Assembly: GCA_029945375.1 (NCBI GenBank)
Contig: CM057062.1
Location: 124,001-188,000 of the forward strand
DNA length: 64,000 bases
Direction of reading: 5' to 3'
DNA from: Agaricus subrufescens
Taxonomy: Eukaryota; Basidiomycota; Agaricomycetes; Agaricales; Agaricaceae
This document shows, piece by piece, positions 23,801-33,908 of this stretch (the first letter of the stretch is position 1; each line of letters starts with the position of its first letter). A program made the position numbers and the translations under genes. Under the pieces are notes generated by a model that was given only the letters and a program-made list of their open reading frames with translations, ran no database searches and was not told where the DNA came from.

Positions 23801-24603
23801 AAGTCTTTCTGCATCAGCAGAAGTACCTTCAAAAAGTACTTGATCGATTCGGAATCAAATCTGGATCTGAAGAAACACCATTACTGAAAGGTTTTGTGTT
23901 CTCTACTTCTGACAAAATGCCTAAACCTGAATTCAGGCAAAAATACCAGCAATTAGTTGGATCCTTGATGTATCTTATGATCGGATCTCGACCAGACATT
24001 GCATTTGCGGTTGTAAAATTATCGCAACAGATGGTAAAACCTAACAAGGAACATTATACCACTGGAATGCATTTGCTACGGTATCTTAACGGTACCAAAA
24101 ATAGAGTTCTTGAGTTTGATGGTAACTCGAATTCTGGTATAATTGCTTATTCAGATTCTGATTGGGCATCTGATCCCGAAGACCGGAAATCAATCACCGG
24201 CAACTTTTGCACACTCGCTGATGGTCCAGTATCTTGGTTGAGTCGCAAACAAAAAACTGTTGCACTTTCATCGACGGAAGCCAAATATATGGCTCTCTCT
24301 GATTGTTCGCGACAACTTGTCTAGATGTCCCAACTTCTTACCGAAGTAGGTTTTGATATCGACACACCCCTTCTCTATGGAGATAATTTGGGAAGCCTAT
24401 TTTGGGCCACCTCAGAAGTCCAAGAAAAGCGATCTAAACATATTGATATTCGCTTTCACTATGTTCAGAATCTTCTTGAGGAAAAGCGGATCAAAATTGA
24501 CTGGATTGACGGTCAAGAAAATCCTGCTGACATCATGACCAAAAATCTCGAGAAAATCAAATTTAATACGTTCTGCCCTATGTTAGGATTGCGTGAACAG
24601 TAG
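20890..24603 (+). pseudogene. Copia-2 Pol (protease, integrase, RT, RNase H), two nonsense codons
   Basis: Same frame throughout, broken by TGA 21823-21825 (expected Arg CGA before LRTDRGGEY-type sequence) and TAG 24322-24324 (expected Trp TGG; Copia-1 has LVWMHQLL). Order: protease (MIDSGASAHFTGN), integrase zinc site (HRRLGH...CDGC), DD(E) core (MDDYSG, RTDRGGEY, QQNGRAERLNRTLHEK), Pro-rich linker, RT (YVDDVAFLG) and RNase H (YSDSDWASDPEDRKS). The RNase H motif reads STEAKYMA where Copia-1 has STEAEYMA; the Glu to Lys change (24283-24285) probably hits the catalytic glutamate. The last segment after the TAG still has copia RNase H features to the stop at 24601. Confidence 0.88.
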
Positions 24604-24619
24604 TCTACTCAAGGAGGAG

Positions 24620-24983
24620 TGTTGACGAAATACCTCAAGTTATACGCTCGGTATGACGTATATGAGCAACTACTGTGCACTATGCACTATGCCACACCTT
24701 TTCAATCGTTTTATGCATGTTTACTGCGGACTCCTTCTGCGGACTCCTGTTTTACCTGTATGTTTCACATTACCCTTTACCACTATGAGGTTCTTTGTCG
24801 AGTATATAAACCCTATGTATATTCCATAGAATAACAGTTCAGTTTCCTCTCTCACTTCGCTCTACAAGCTCTCTCAGCTCTACAAGCTCTATCTACTACC
24901 GCAATCCACCTACCGCTTAGGATTATAGCAATGTGAGTCTATCCGATCTCCATGCTGCAGGTAGCAGCTCTGCTTTATCAACA
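24620..24983 (+). repeat. Copia-2 3' LTR
   Basis: Second 364 bp copy, directly after the polypurine tract and followed by the TGTCC duplication. Confidence 0.94.
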
Positions 24984-25677
24984 TGTCCTCCAATGCTTGC
25001 AGTTGATGAAATGCATGTCTTGGATTTGTTGAGTCGCAAAAATTTCATTCATATTGTCGCAATCGAAGTTTTGAAGTCACCTATCACTGTGACACAATAG
25101 TGATGCTATCAATTCACGGATCAGCCCCTGGTACGGCAATGCCTCTGTTTATACTTATTATCTAGTCTACATGCATGCGTTATGGTTCAATAGATTTTTA
25201 CATAGATTGCGGGGTTTGAAAAATATAATCTAGAATTGTTTAGAATCTAGAAATATAGAGTTTAGAGTTACGGAAAGTCATCCAGTTTAAACCTCAATCT
25301 ACATCCAAAGACCGTTGCACATATTTTCGACGTTCTTTGTTCACGTCGCACCCACCCTGCGGCTCCTGTTATACCCACTCCCGACCACTTACTCCCCAAC
25401 ACACCTTTCCATTCGACATCAGATTGGTCTTTTTTACCTCTCCCACTCATTTCTTCATTTAAACCCTACTGGCCCAATATAGAAAACGCAACTGACTATT
25501 TTGTCAATGCTGTTGTTGTAATTGTTACTGGTCCTCCAATCCCTGCCTTGAAGAAGCGACTATCACACTCAGGAAGTCTGAATATATTAGTCATATCGAG
25601 GAGTGAGAGAAGAAGATTGAGAAGAAGTTGAAGGAGAGCGGGCTTAATTTAAATGTTGTTATCAGTCGGATGTGATT

Positions 25678-26597
25678 ACTGTCAAGGATTGGTTTTATTT
25701 GTTATCTTTCAGTTTCAATAAACTCAGGTTGCTTGATTTATGCTACTACCTGATGACTCAAAGTTGATTCTTACCATATACGATGAGCGAGGTGAAATTG
25801 CCCATAGGCTCATAATCACAGGGTACATGTAACACAGCTATTGATTAATTTCTTAGATCAGTTCTGATATCCATCTTAAGTCTTATGTTAACTCCAATCA
25901 TGGAACCCGAAATTAAACATGGTTAGCTCACCATCAAGTTGACTTGAGAGCGTATGCTGACCTACTGTGAATGATGCTATTCTGTATTTGCGGAGAATCA
26001 CATCTCTTAGGTACACTTGAAGCAGTTGGAGCTCTGCTCAGAAAAGCGGTGTAGCAAATGATGTAGTACATGAGATCAGAGGCCCGTGCTCGTATCTCTA
26101 CAACACTAGTTACTACCGCACACATATGCCAATGGACATACACCAAGATCGAAACACTTTGTCTCCCTCTGGCAGATCGCAAGTGGATCTGGGTTTAGTG
26201 ATTACTCGTTGCCTATATACATTGGAAGTACCAACCGCCTTCAGGCATTTAGCATACTTTTATTCGGACTTAAATGATATCGCGCGGTGAGTCATTGACC
26301 TTGAGACTTTCTAGTCAGCCTCGTAATAGATCAGTACGAAACTCCGTCATCTTGTGCTACTGCGGAGGCAGTACAGAGTCAAAGAATAATAGAACAAGTT
26401 AAAATGAAGCAAACTTGTTAGTGCTTGTTTCAGCCCCTGTATCATCAGTTTATTGGTGCTAGTAGCTGTCTCTTGATAGGGCCCTTTATAATCTCAGGCA
26501 TGGGCGTTTTGAACCCTGTTTCCACTCTCTTCCCTCTCCTTGTTCCCGCTGAATCCAATAAGACTTGCCATTCAGATACTACTATCCTACTTCCTGA
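25678..26597. other. Intergenic upstream of membrane gene C
   Basis: No motif, paralogue or credible exon seen. A short minus-strand frame at 25934-26182 has nothing to support it. Confidence 0.5.
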
Positions 26598-29500
26598 ATG
26601 GGAAATTCACCTCCGTATTTCATATCCCTCACTCCGCGGAAAATTGTACTACGCTTGATTGTTTTAAGTAGTTTATTCTCATTTATATTAAATGTGATAA
26701 TTGCTGAGAGGGTCTTTCAAAGTCATGATTACTTGGCGGGTGGCGAGATTATAGGACTTTCTCTAATCCCCATCTCAGTCTGGTTGCACCATATTCTTAG
26801 GTGAGTCACTGGTCATTTACAAGGTGTACGTCCTTGTAGGCTGATCGTCCTTACTTTTCTTTTTTTCTTTTAGACTTTGGCCAAGAGAGATATGGACAGT
26901 CAAGTCCGATTTGATATACTCTGCTGTCGAACTCAGTTTTGGTGTGTCTGGACAAACCAGCTAAAGTTTTTCCTTTTCTTAAAGACTAAATTTTCGTACA
27001 TTTCAGTCACAGGGTACCTAATTTGCGAGATCATACTACTCGACACATCCGATTATGATGACATCATGATGTGCATTTTTGCATTAACGATCTTCTGGCT
27101 TTCCATTCTTGCTTCATTTATTTTCACAATCTGGAACCTTCGTACTTCGCAGTACCGGTACATCCATTCAACCTATTATTTCATAGAAAACCACGATACA
27201 AGAGACCCAAACCTGGGGAAATGGACCCTTTTGTTTGGAGAGAACACTCTCAAGAAGCGATTTGCGTGAGTATTCTTGTTACTGTTTTTTTTTTTGTGAA
27301 ACAGCTGTATCTCTACTCCTTTTTTCTAGAACAGATCAAATGTTTGTTAGAGGACTCAGAGCCGCACTGGGCATCATCTGTCTTATTGCAATGATAACGC
27401 TTGCACATTTGATTTTGATCATTCAGCCAAGAGAACAGGAAATTTATTTCCAAAAGATGAGTGATGGAAAGGATCCTAGGTATGATGTTGGGAATGTGAC
27501 ATTGCAGGTGTTTTTGGTAGGTCTAGTGCTCTCTTACCAATATATAACAAAGTCTCCATCAGGAAAATGGGACATTCACATTTTAGCCGAATTTAGTTGA
27601 TATTATATTAAATTAGGCAAACTTAGCATAATGTAGCCAAGTTAGCTAAATTGGTCTAATTTTAAACTAGTGCATTTGGGGGCATTGTTAATTATCTGCC
27701 AATTAGAATAATAAATGATAAATTATTCAAATTATCAACGGCCATTTAAGGGCCCAAAAAGAATGTTCAACCTATTCTTCAGCTCATATGATTGATCTTC
27801 TTCCAGCCTGTAGGTAATATACAATAGCTTTTACTGTAGATAGACTACAAGTGTGATTGTTACACATCTATATACCTGTATTCAAACTACTACTTCGACT
27901 ACATTTGACTGACTGTATTAGAATTGTATTAGTACTGGTATCTCTCTTCATCTGGCCAGGTGAAATTGAACTTAGTATAAACCTGTGTTGAACACTCACA
28001 TGATCACGCAAAACACACTCTGATAATTTGCTAACTAAAATAACCTGAGGGTAACAAGTTTTGTATTTTGTTCAGCCCGCGGGGTACAGTCACATGACCT
28101 GGATTTTGACGGATGCAGCTCTGGTCACAGTGACAAATGTGACACCTTAATTACACTCACTGGGCCGGTGTCACAATAAGGCACCTGTCTTATTGAAACA
28201 TTATCAATTTTTTCGTGACTTTTCGTGACAAAAGTCACGAATTTTTCAGTATTTACTCAATAAGACACGTGGCTTATTGTGACACCGGCCCAGTGACTCC
28301 TTCACCGTTCTACTATCATCCATCCCATGCTATTCAGTTATTCATATAGTACATATAGCATGAAAGATGACATATGCAAGGAATCCACCACTACAGCTCT
28401 AAAATGATGTGCTCTATTAGTTTGTATGATTTTACTGCTAAAATAGAGTAAGTTACGAATAACTTAGGCTTATTAACTAGCGTGATAAGGGTCACCCTTG
28501 GAAGGCATGACTTAATTTACATTAATTATATGCTAAATGTACTAATTTTGTCAATTTATGATAATTATGCATACATTGGTAATATTAGTATATTTTAGGG
28601 TAATATCACAATCTCCCGTTTTCCCGATGTCATTCTTAAATGATGATGACGTTAATAGCAGATTGGAGTACGAGATTCAGAAGCCTTTCTACTTCCAGAA
28701 TTAATCGATCTGGACGTCTCATGGACACCCGAAACAAAGCAAAGTATGTTGTCAATGAAGGTATATTATCGAAGACTAAACATACCTCCCTCATAGTATC
28801 TTGCAATAACTCAGGGATCCGATTTGTGAATAGTGTTACTTGCAACGTACAATCCCCTTTCTCTGAATCTCCACCCGACAATCTTATCATCAAAGTCAAT
28901 TATACCCGCGCTTTAGAAGAGTATCCCATACCGTCACTTCGGACTGGAGTGAATTTATGTTTCAATGACGCAAATCTCTTTGGAGATAACGGTGGTCTCA
29001 CACCACCAATACAACTATATCCCGGTTTTCATCTCTTCGGGACCACGTATTACTCATACCTCGACACCTATGCAAATTCCAGAGATCCAACATTCGGAAT
29101 ACCTCATGTTTGTTTTCTAAATAACTTATTCTACTTATTTTACTGATCGAATAATTGCAGTATCATCGAGATTTGCTCTTACACGTCCAGGCTCTTATTC
29201 CAGACCCCAACTTCACAGATTCGAGCTCAGACAATACTACGGCTACCTTAAGATTAACATATCAAGGTGGTATATACGCTGTACAATCTAGCTATATCGT
29301 TCATACGGAAAAATCCAGTACCTCAGTACTTAGCGGTTTTGCTTTACTTGGAGGTATTTGGACATTCATTAATGGACTTTTTGCAACGGTATTTGGATGT
29401 AGCCTACTTTTGGTGCTTTTCGGTAAGGAGTTTTTCAAGCTCTACCGTTTTCATGCCTACTGATTTTGAATACAGGTATAAAACCATTATCGATATATGG

Positions 29501-29696
29501 CGTAGTTCATCTTTTCCAACGTCGAAGGTCCCTAGTAGATGGCGGATATACTCTTTCAGCAGATGAACAAACTCGGACCATTGGCGTGCTACGGGAGCAT
29601 CTCCTTGACGATGATCATGCTAACATTCATGCCGGGGAATTTCTAGAGAACAAAGATCAAGATGAGGAGGAGCGTAAACCTCATGACACCATTTAG
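26598..29696 (+). CDS. Multi-pass membrane protein C
   Basis: Eight exons in the family pattern: 26598-26800, 26874-26941, 27007-27265, 27330-27516, 28662-28743, 28797-29107, 29161-29422 and 29476-29696 (1593 nt, 530 aa). All junctions keep frame and no stop intervenes. N-terminal TM1-TM2 read VLRLIVLSSLFSFILNVII and IIGLSLIPISVWLHHIL. The loop LWPREIWTVKSDLIYSAVE, TM3-5, the ectodomain (QLYPGFHLFGTTYYSY), TM6 (GFALLGGIWTFINGLFATVF) and the tail GIKPLSIYGVVHLFQRRRSL follow. Intron 4 is 1145 bp instead of about 50 bp because of transposon insertion. Whether it splices cleanly is unknown; if not, the protein would end soon after TM5. The tail is shorter than in gene A. Confidence 0.78.
27557..28629. 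mobile_element. Probable non-autonomous TIR element in intron 4 of gene C
   Basis: The intron-4 ends keep family-like splice signals. The excess of about 1.07 kb is bounded by imperfect inverted repeats: left CATCAGGAAAATGGGACATT, right (reverse complement) CATCGGGAAAACGGGAGATT. The interior is AT-rich without coding sequence. I found no clear target duplication, so the exact ends are uncertain. Confidence 0.45.
28158..28295. mobile_element. 138 bp CACTG-ended foldback MITE
   Basis: Nearly the whole element is one inverted repeat: the ends are CACTGGGCCGGTGTCACAAT and its reverse complement, with an inner hairpin TCGTGACTTTT/AAAAGTCACGA. It is flanked by the 3 bp duplication ACT (28155-28157, 28296-28298). 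CACTG-type ends and a 3 bp duplication fit the CACTA superfamily. It is nested in the larger intron insertion. Confidence 0.7.
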
Positions 29697-30086
29697 CAGC
29701 GAACGTGTTCTCTTAATCTCGAGACCCCTTTAGTACAACATCAACTCAAAGATGTCATGAGTGTATATCCAGTTCCTTTGGTATAGACAAAAATCGAATC
29801 TAGTACTTTAATTTGCGACCGTCTGGTCAATTAACTTCTATTCTTCTTACTAGTCAAAGTCACTCCTCTAACGATATACTCCTACTATAACTCCGAACAT
29901 CTAGGTTCAACCTATCTCGTATCCAAGTTTGATTGTCCAGTCAACACCTACCCCATGGATTGTCCTCAATGCGGGTCATTGATGTGTTAGCGAAAACATC
30001 CCAACAAGCGATGACCACCAATGTGGACAGAATAAACACGAATTGGGCTCTCGCAAGACAGCAGCAGCAGTCCCACACAGCTCTCA
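29697..30086. other. Spacer between membrane gene C and an F-box gene
   Basis: 390 bp without coding signal. Confidence 0.5.
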
Positions 30087-31817
30087 ATGCGCAGCAGGAG
30101 ACCGTGTGAATTTTTGTTTTTTTCATGTGAGAAAACGCAGGGAGGAATACTCATGAATCCCCATTCTATTCCTGAGGACAGCCTGTTCACGTACGCAGGG
30201 GGTTCTGTAGTCAAGGATGCGCTGCCGGCAGGAAGCACGCAGCCAGAAGCAGCCGCTATCTGGGCTCTGCCACCGGAGATCCTCGCCCTCGTCTTCCGCC
30301 GAGCCACTCAAGATCGCCCCCTCACCGTTGGTTCCGTTTCCCGCAGGAAACGAACTCGCACGTCTCCTCTGGTGCTTGGTTCCGTCTGCTCGCACTGGCG
30401 CCAGGTAGCCTGGTCGACGCCTCTGCTCTGGACCTACATCGACCCCGTTCCCATCCGCCAGAGTATACAACACTCTGACGCTGCCCTCCTCCGCCTCTAC
30501 TTCAAAAACGCGCATGCTCACCCCGTCTCTCTCCACATAAAGCTTGATCGGCTACCCTGCTCCCCCTCTGCCGCATCGGAGGAGGTCATTCGCGCCGCCT
30601 TTCTCGAGAATTCTCATAATATCTGCGCTCTCATACTCAGCTCCAAGTCATCTCTCGACCAGCAATGGGCTATGCTCAGCCCAAAGGTCGCACAGTCCCA
30701 CTTCCCCAGACTTCAGCGCCTCCAAATCAGTACCCCCTTTGTTCCCGTTTCGCGCTTCGATAGCCCCATATTTGCTCATGCTCCAAATCTCTCCCAGGTC
30801 TTCTTTTGCAATTATTGCCCCCCGCATGAGACTTTCTGGGAGCAGATAACCGTTCTCAAGCTTAGTTCCCTCCCTGTCAACCAGTGTCTCGAGTCCCTCA
30901 TCCATTGTCACAACCTCGTCGTTTTCAACTGCACCACCCCCCGACCCTCGAGGGAGTCCATACACTCCGCCATGAATAGACACTCCCCGGTCACTTTCCA
31001 ACACCTCCGCAAGTTCGAGTGGGTAGGCTTGCTAGCAGATTGGGACATCTTTCTCTACACCTATATCCGTCTCCCCAACCTTACCCATCTCATCCTCGGC
31101 AATTCTCATCGACTCTCGAGATCCCGGGATTCTACTGTCCCTTCCTCTGTCACTGGCGCTCAAAACACCGATCCAGATCTTTGGAAATCTTTTCTTCGAC
31201 ATATCAAGAACCTTACTACACTCGAGTGTACAGTCTTTCATTCCGCACAAGAATGGTTGGACATTTTCGATATATTTTCCTCGACTGTACATACTCTCCG
31301 ATTTACCGCATTTAACGATGCGCCGCAGACCATTCGCCTTTTACAAGCACTTCCGATCCGATATGGAGGTTTTGCCACTAGGAATTACTTCCCGAACTTA
31401 AGATCTCTCAGTGTAACCCTCGACCTTTTTCGAGATCGATCAAAACACATCCTCGACATTCTACGCTCACGTTGTATACGCCCTTTCCCCGCCATTTCAC
31501 CCACTTCTGACGTAGCATCTCTCGATCTCAGTGTGGATTCAGTATCCAAACGTTCGTCTAGATCTGCCCTGCTGACCTCTCCTTCCACGTCTTCTCTCTT
31601 AGCCCTACGTCCCGGAGCCACGAGCGATCATCCCATCAACACCGTTGTTGATCATGATTATTGGTCTAGTAATGTGCGACTCGAAGACGCGATTATCATA
31701 TGTTGGCCATTTGGTATTGATTTCGTGGAGGAAGAAAGAGAGATTGCTAGATCATTGAAGGAGAGAGGTTTGAATTTGCGAGTGGTGAAACAGTCTCGTC
31801 CTGTGAATTGGTTGTAA
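30087..31817 (+). CDS. F-box/LRR-like protein
   Basis: Single-exon frame of 576 aa. The F-box core (ALPPEILALVFRRA) lies near residues 62-75 and is followed by the Agaricomycete F-box signature VCSHWRQVAWSTPLLWTYI and by leucine-rich repeat-like segments (LTHLILGN, LTTLECTVFHSAQEW). The paralogue at 16290 shares the same blocks. An in-frame ATG at 30153 gives an N-terminus closer to the paralogue and may be the real start. Expected role: substrate adaptor of an SCF ubiquitin ligase, the target being unknown. It follows membrane gene C on the same strand and precedes another F-box gene. Confidence 0.8.
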   Translation: MRSRRPCEFLFFSCEKTQGGILMNPHSIPEDSLFTYAGGSVVKDALPAGSTQPEAAAIWALPPEILALVFRRATQDRPLTVGSVSRRKRTRTSPLVLGSVCSHWRQVAWSTPLLWTYIDPVPIRQSIQHSDAALLRLYFKNAHAHPVSLHIKLDRLPCSPSAASEEVIRAAFLENSHNICALILSSKSSLDQQWAMLSPKVAQSHFPRLQRLQISTPFVPVSRFDSPIFAHAPNLSQVFFCNYCPPHETFWEQITVLKLSSLPVNQCLESLIHCHNLVVFNCTTPRPSRESIHSAMNRHSPVTFQHLRKFEWVGLLADWDIFLYTYIRLPNLTHLILGNSHRLSRSRDSTVPSSVTGAQNTDPDLWKSFLRHIKNLTTLECTVFHSAQEWLDIFDIFSSTVHTLRFTAFNDAPQTIRLLQALPIRYGGFATRNYFPNLRSLSVTLDLFRDRSKHILDILRSRCIRPFPAISPTSDVASLDLSVDSVSKRSSRSALLTSPSTSSLLALRPGATSDHPINTVVDHDYWSSNVRLEDAIIICWPFGIDFVEEEREIARSLKERGLNLRVVKQSRPVNWL

Positions 31818-31877
31818 ACTAATGTCTCAATGATGACAATGTTTCACTAAACTCCTTTTACCATCCCTTTTATCTTG

Positions 31878-33158
31878 ATGTCCTCCATTCCGACTGAACT
31901 TTGGAATGAAGTTGTCAAATGTCTCGATGTTGAAAGGGTTCCGACCCTTGTTCAACTTTCTCTTGTCTCGAGATACTTCAGATCCATCGCCCAGCCGTTA
32001 CTCTTTCATACTATCAATCATGTCTCTGGAATGTCAGCAAAGACGTATAAGAGATTTTGTCGATGCGGAGAGAAGGAACATCGACCTGTTCTCACTTATG
32101 TTCGAGAATTTACTTATGAAGATGACAATAATCATCATTGGTACTCGAAATCGAGTTGGTGGTGGAAGATTATCTCCCGTTCCCGTTGGTTGAGGAGTCA
32201 TGCCACGAAGCACGGTTTATATCCTCTCCATCCAGCTGCTTTGCTTCCGTGCATGATCAACCTCACAAGACTTTCCATTCAGATACGAAATAAAAACCAC
32301 CTCGCTTCCATGTGTATCGTGCTACGACATTGCACCCACACTTTCCGATTATCGGTATTCAAATGGGAATTTTCAGCCGGCAGATTGCAAGAGACAGAGA
32401 AGAATGCTGTGGTGAGGTTCATTGAAAGGCAGACCAATTTGAAGGAACTAGGGATCGGCATGGCCGATATTTTGGTATTTAACCAAGACGAGGGAAGTTT
32501 AGGAGAAGTTGAAGAATTGAACACGAGGTGGGGTCAATTGCAAGCAATTTTAGCAGCATCAGAGAGGAAGATGAAGATTAAATCTATTCTCATCTCGAAT
32601 AGGTTGCGCTCGCAGTGGGATAAAGGAGGGACGGTGGCGGGTTTGATTGAACGTCGAGTTCCTCGACTTAGGTATATGTTTCTAAACCTGCACGATCTTG
32701 TTGTTTTGGGACTTGATAATTCGATGGTGAAAGAGAGACTTGTTTTATTAGGTGTGTACGTGCCCTGCGGGTGTTCCCCGGTGAGTGAAATGACAAAAAT
32801 CTCTTTAATGACGACATATCTGAAATATCGCCCCTGTGCCTTCAAGTGTAAAATCCAGCATCATCTAACGCAATTCACAAATCTCAAAATACTATCCTTG
32901 ATCCCTCTTCCGCACAACAAAAACAATCGTAATTGCAATTATAGATGGCTGGCAGACACTAGGAATCTATTGGTGCGGAACCTATTCAATCAGATACGTT
33001 CACTCGAGGTGGTGTTTCTGTTAGGGGGTTTCATGGAGGTCTACATCGGAAGGAATGAGAGGAGACAGAAGGACGAGGTTTATGGAAGTGATTGTATTAG
33101 AGGTTTGATGGAGAAGTGCCGCGAGGTGGTTGTGGAAGACTACACTGGCCGTTTGTAG
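31878..33158 (+). CDS. F-box protein, second family
   Basis: Single-exon frame starting at ATG 31878 (no ATG lies upstream in frame). It has an N-terminal F-box (SIPTELWNEVVKCLD) followed by LVSRYFRSIAQPLLFHTIN, MSAKTYKRFCRCGEK and leucine-rich stretches. The frameshifted gene at 55387-56560 shares the blocks LSLVS, RSIAQPLLF, YIRFLRC and VRSFT, so the two are paralogues, distinct from the HWRQVAW type just upstream. Predicted ubiquitin-ligase adaptor; the target is unknown. Confidence 0.75.
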   Translation: MSSIPTELWNEVVKCLDVERVPTLVQLSLVSRYFRSIAQPLLFHTINHVSGMSAKTYKRFCRCGEKEHRPVLTYVREFTYEDDNNHHWYSKSSWWWKIISRSRWLRSHATKHGLYPLHPAALLPCMINLTRLSIQIRNKNHLASMCIVLRHCTHTFRLSVFKWEFSAGRLQETEKNAVVRFIERQTNLKELGIGMADILVFNQDEGSLGEVEELNTRWGQLQAILAASERKMKIKSILISNRLRSQWDKGGTVAGLIERRVPRLRYMFLNLHDLVVLGLDNSMVKERLVLLGVYVPCGCSPVSEMTKISLMTTYLKYRPCAFKCKIQHHLTQFTNLKILSLIPLPHNKNNRNCNYRWLADTRNLLVRNLFNQIRSLEVVFLLGGFMEVYIGRNERRQKDEVYGSDCIRGLMEKCREVVVEDYTGRL

Positions 33159-33908
33159 AGCATCAAATACTAAGCGAGGGTGTAGTGACCGATTGTCACG
33201 CGTGGTGTTACAGTCTTCTCTAGCGACATACAACTCCGTCGACCTTTGTAACAGTTATCGCGCATTCCGACACCACGAAAAAATAACGAAGAAATCGGTT
33301 CTTATCTCTCTATGACTTTGTTTCATTCAATCACGCGTTTTTGACGCTTCCCTTCCTTGAAGCACATCATCTAGGGGTGTCATGATCACTCCGAGCCACC
33401 TTGGTGTCTGACACTGCGCATTGCACAGTCAAGGCAGGGATGTGACTATCACCGCATAAGTATACGTGCACAAAGGATATGCCAATATAAATGCAGGTGA
33501 CGCGTCGAACCTGTCTGGCAGCCGAAAAAGGAGAGGGCAGAGAGGATGTTACCTGAACCTTACGACACACGACACCTAGTAGCCAAGAAAGATCTGTTGA
33601 GGAAGTTCCGTTGCCCGTACTTGGCTTGGTAGAACCCTTCATATCGGTTGTCTGTAAGTCGTGTTTGCCTATACCAAACATACGTGAAGGTTGAAAGTGA
33701 TTTCTAAACAGAATACCATTGATACTCAGTTAGCGTCGAAATACCACGCCTGTTGCTCGTGGAGTACACATTGTTGCCATGATATGACCAAAGAAGTATT
33801 TGACACCTTACTCGTGCGTCGTATCCTTCCCGAATTTCTTACTCCCCAAGCAAATTCCCTCTACATCCTCCTTTTTACCCTCGTTCCGCTCACATCCACT
33901 TGGGCGAT
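33159..33908. other. Intergenic upstream of membrane gene D
   Basis: No supported coding sequence. A 104-codon minus frame at 33367-33681 lacks motifs. Confidence 0.5.

Larger units (their letters stand above)
17843..24983 (+). mobile_element. Copia-2, complete Ty1/copia retrotransposon
   Basis: 7141 bp with two 364 bp LTRs (TGTTGACG...TTATCAACA) and a perfect 5 bp duplication TGTCC (17838-17842, 24984-24988). The LTRs differ at a single position that I could find (CTCGAG versus CTCAAG), so insertion is very recent. It carries the PBS, Gag, Pol in copia order and the polypurine tract AAGGAGGAG (24611-24619). Two nonsense codons in Pol and a changed RNase H residue make this copy defective. 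Confidence 0.95.
17529..25283. mobile_element. TIR DNA element (about 0.6 kb) hosting Copia-2
   Basis: The left end starts GGATGACTTTCCGTAAC and the right end is its reverse complement; about 23 bp match perfectly and a second matching block (ATTTCTAGATTCTAAAC) follows inside. It is flanked by the 3 bp duplication AGT (17526-17528 and 25284-25286) inside the F-box coding sequence. Without Copia-2 it is about 610 bp and has no transposase, so it is a non-autonomous, MITE-like element. The superfamily is not clear; a 3 bp duplication fits PIF/Harbinger or CACTA. Confidence 0.8.
16290..25677 (+). pseudogene. F-box/LRR-like protein split by nested transposons
   Basis: From ATG 16290 the frame encodes an F-box (ETLPPEVLALVFDH), then VCSHWRQVAWLTPLLW and leucine-rich segments, up to SFS at 17528. 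There a TIR element begins, and the chance stop follows at 17532-17534. Coding sequence resumes at 25287 with LNLNLHPKTVAHIFDVLCSR, which aligns with the C-terminal part of the intact paralogue at 30087-31817 (HILDILRSRC), and ends near 25677. A frame change near 25,610 separates the last match (LKESGLNLNVV, paralogue LKERGLNLRVV). F-box proteins normally link substrates to Skp1 in SCF ubiquitin ligases. This copy would make a protein of at most 414 aa lacking the C-terminal quarter. Confidence 0.8.
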
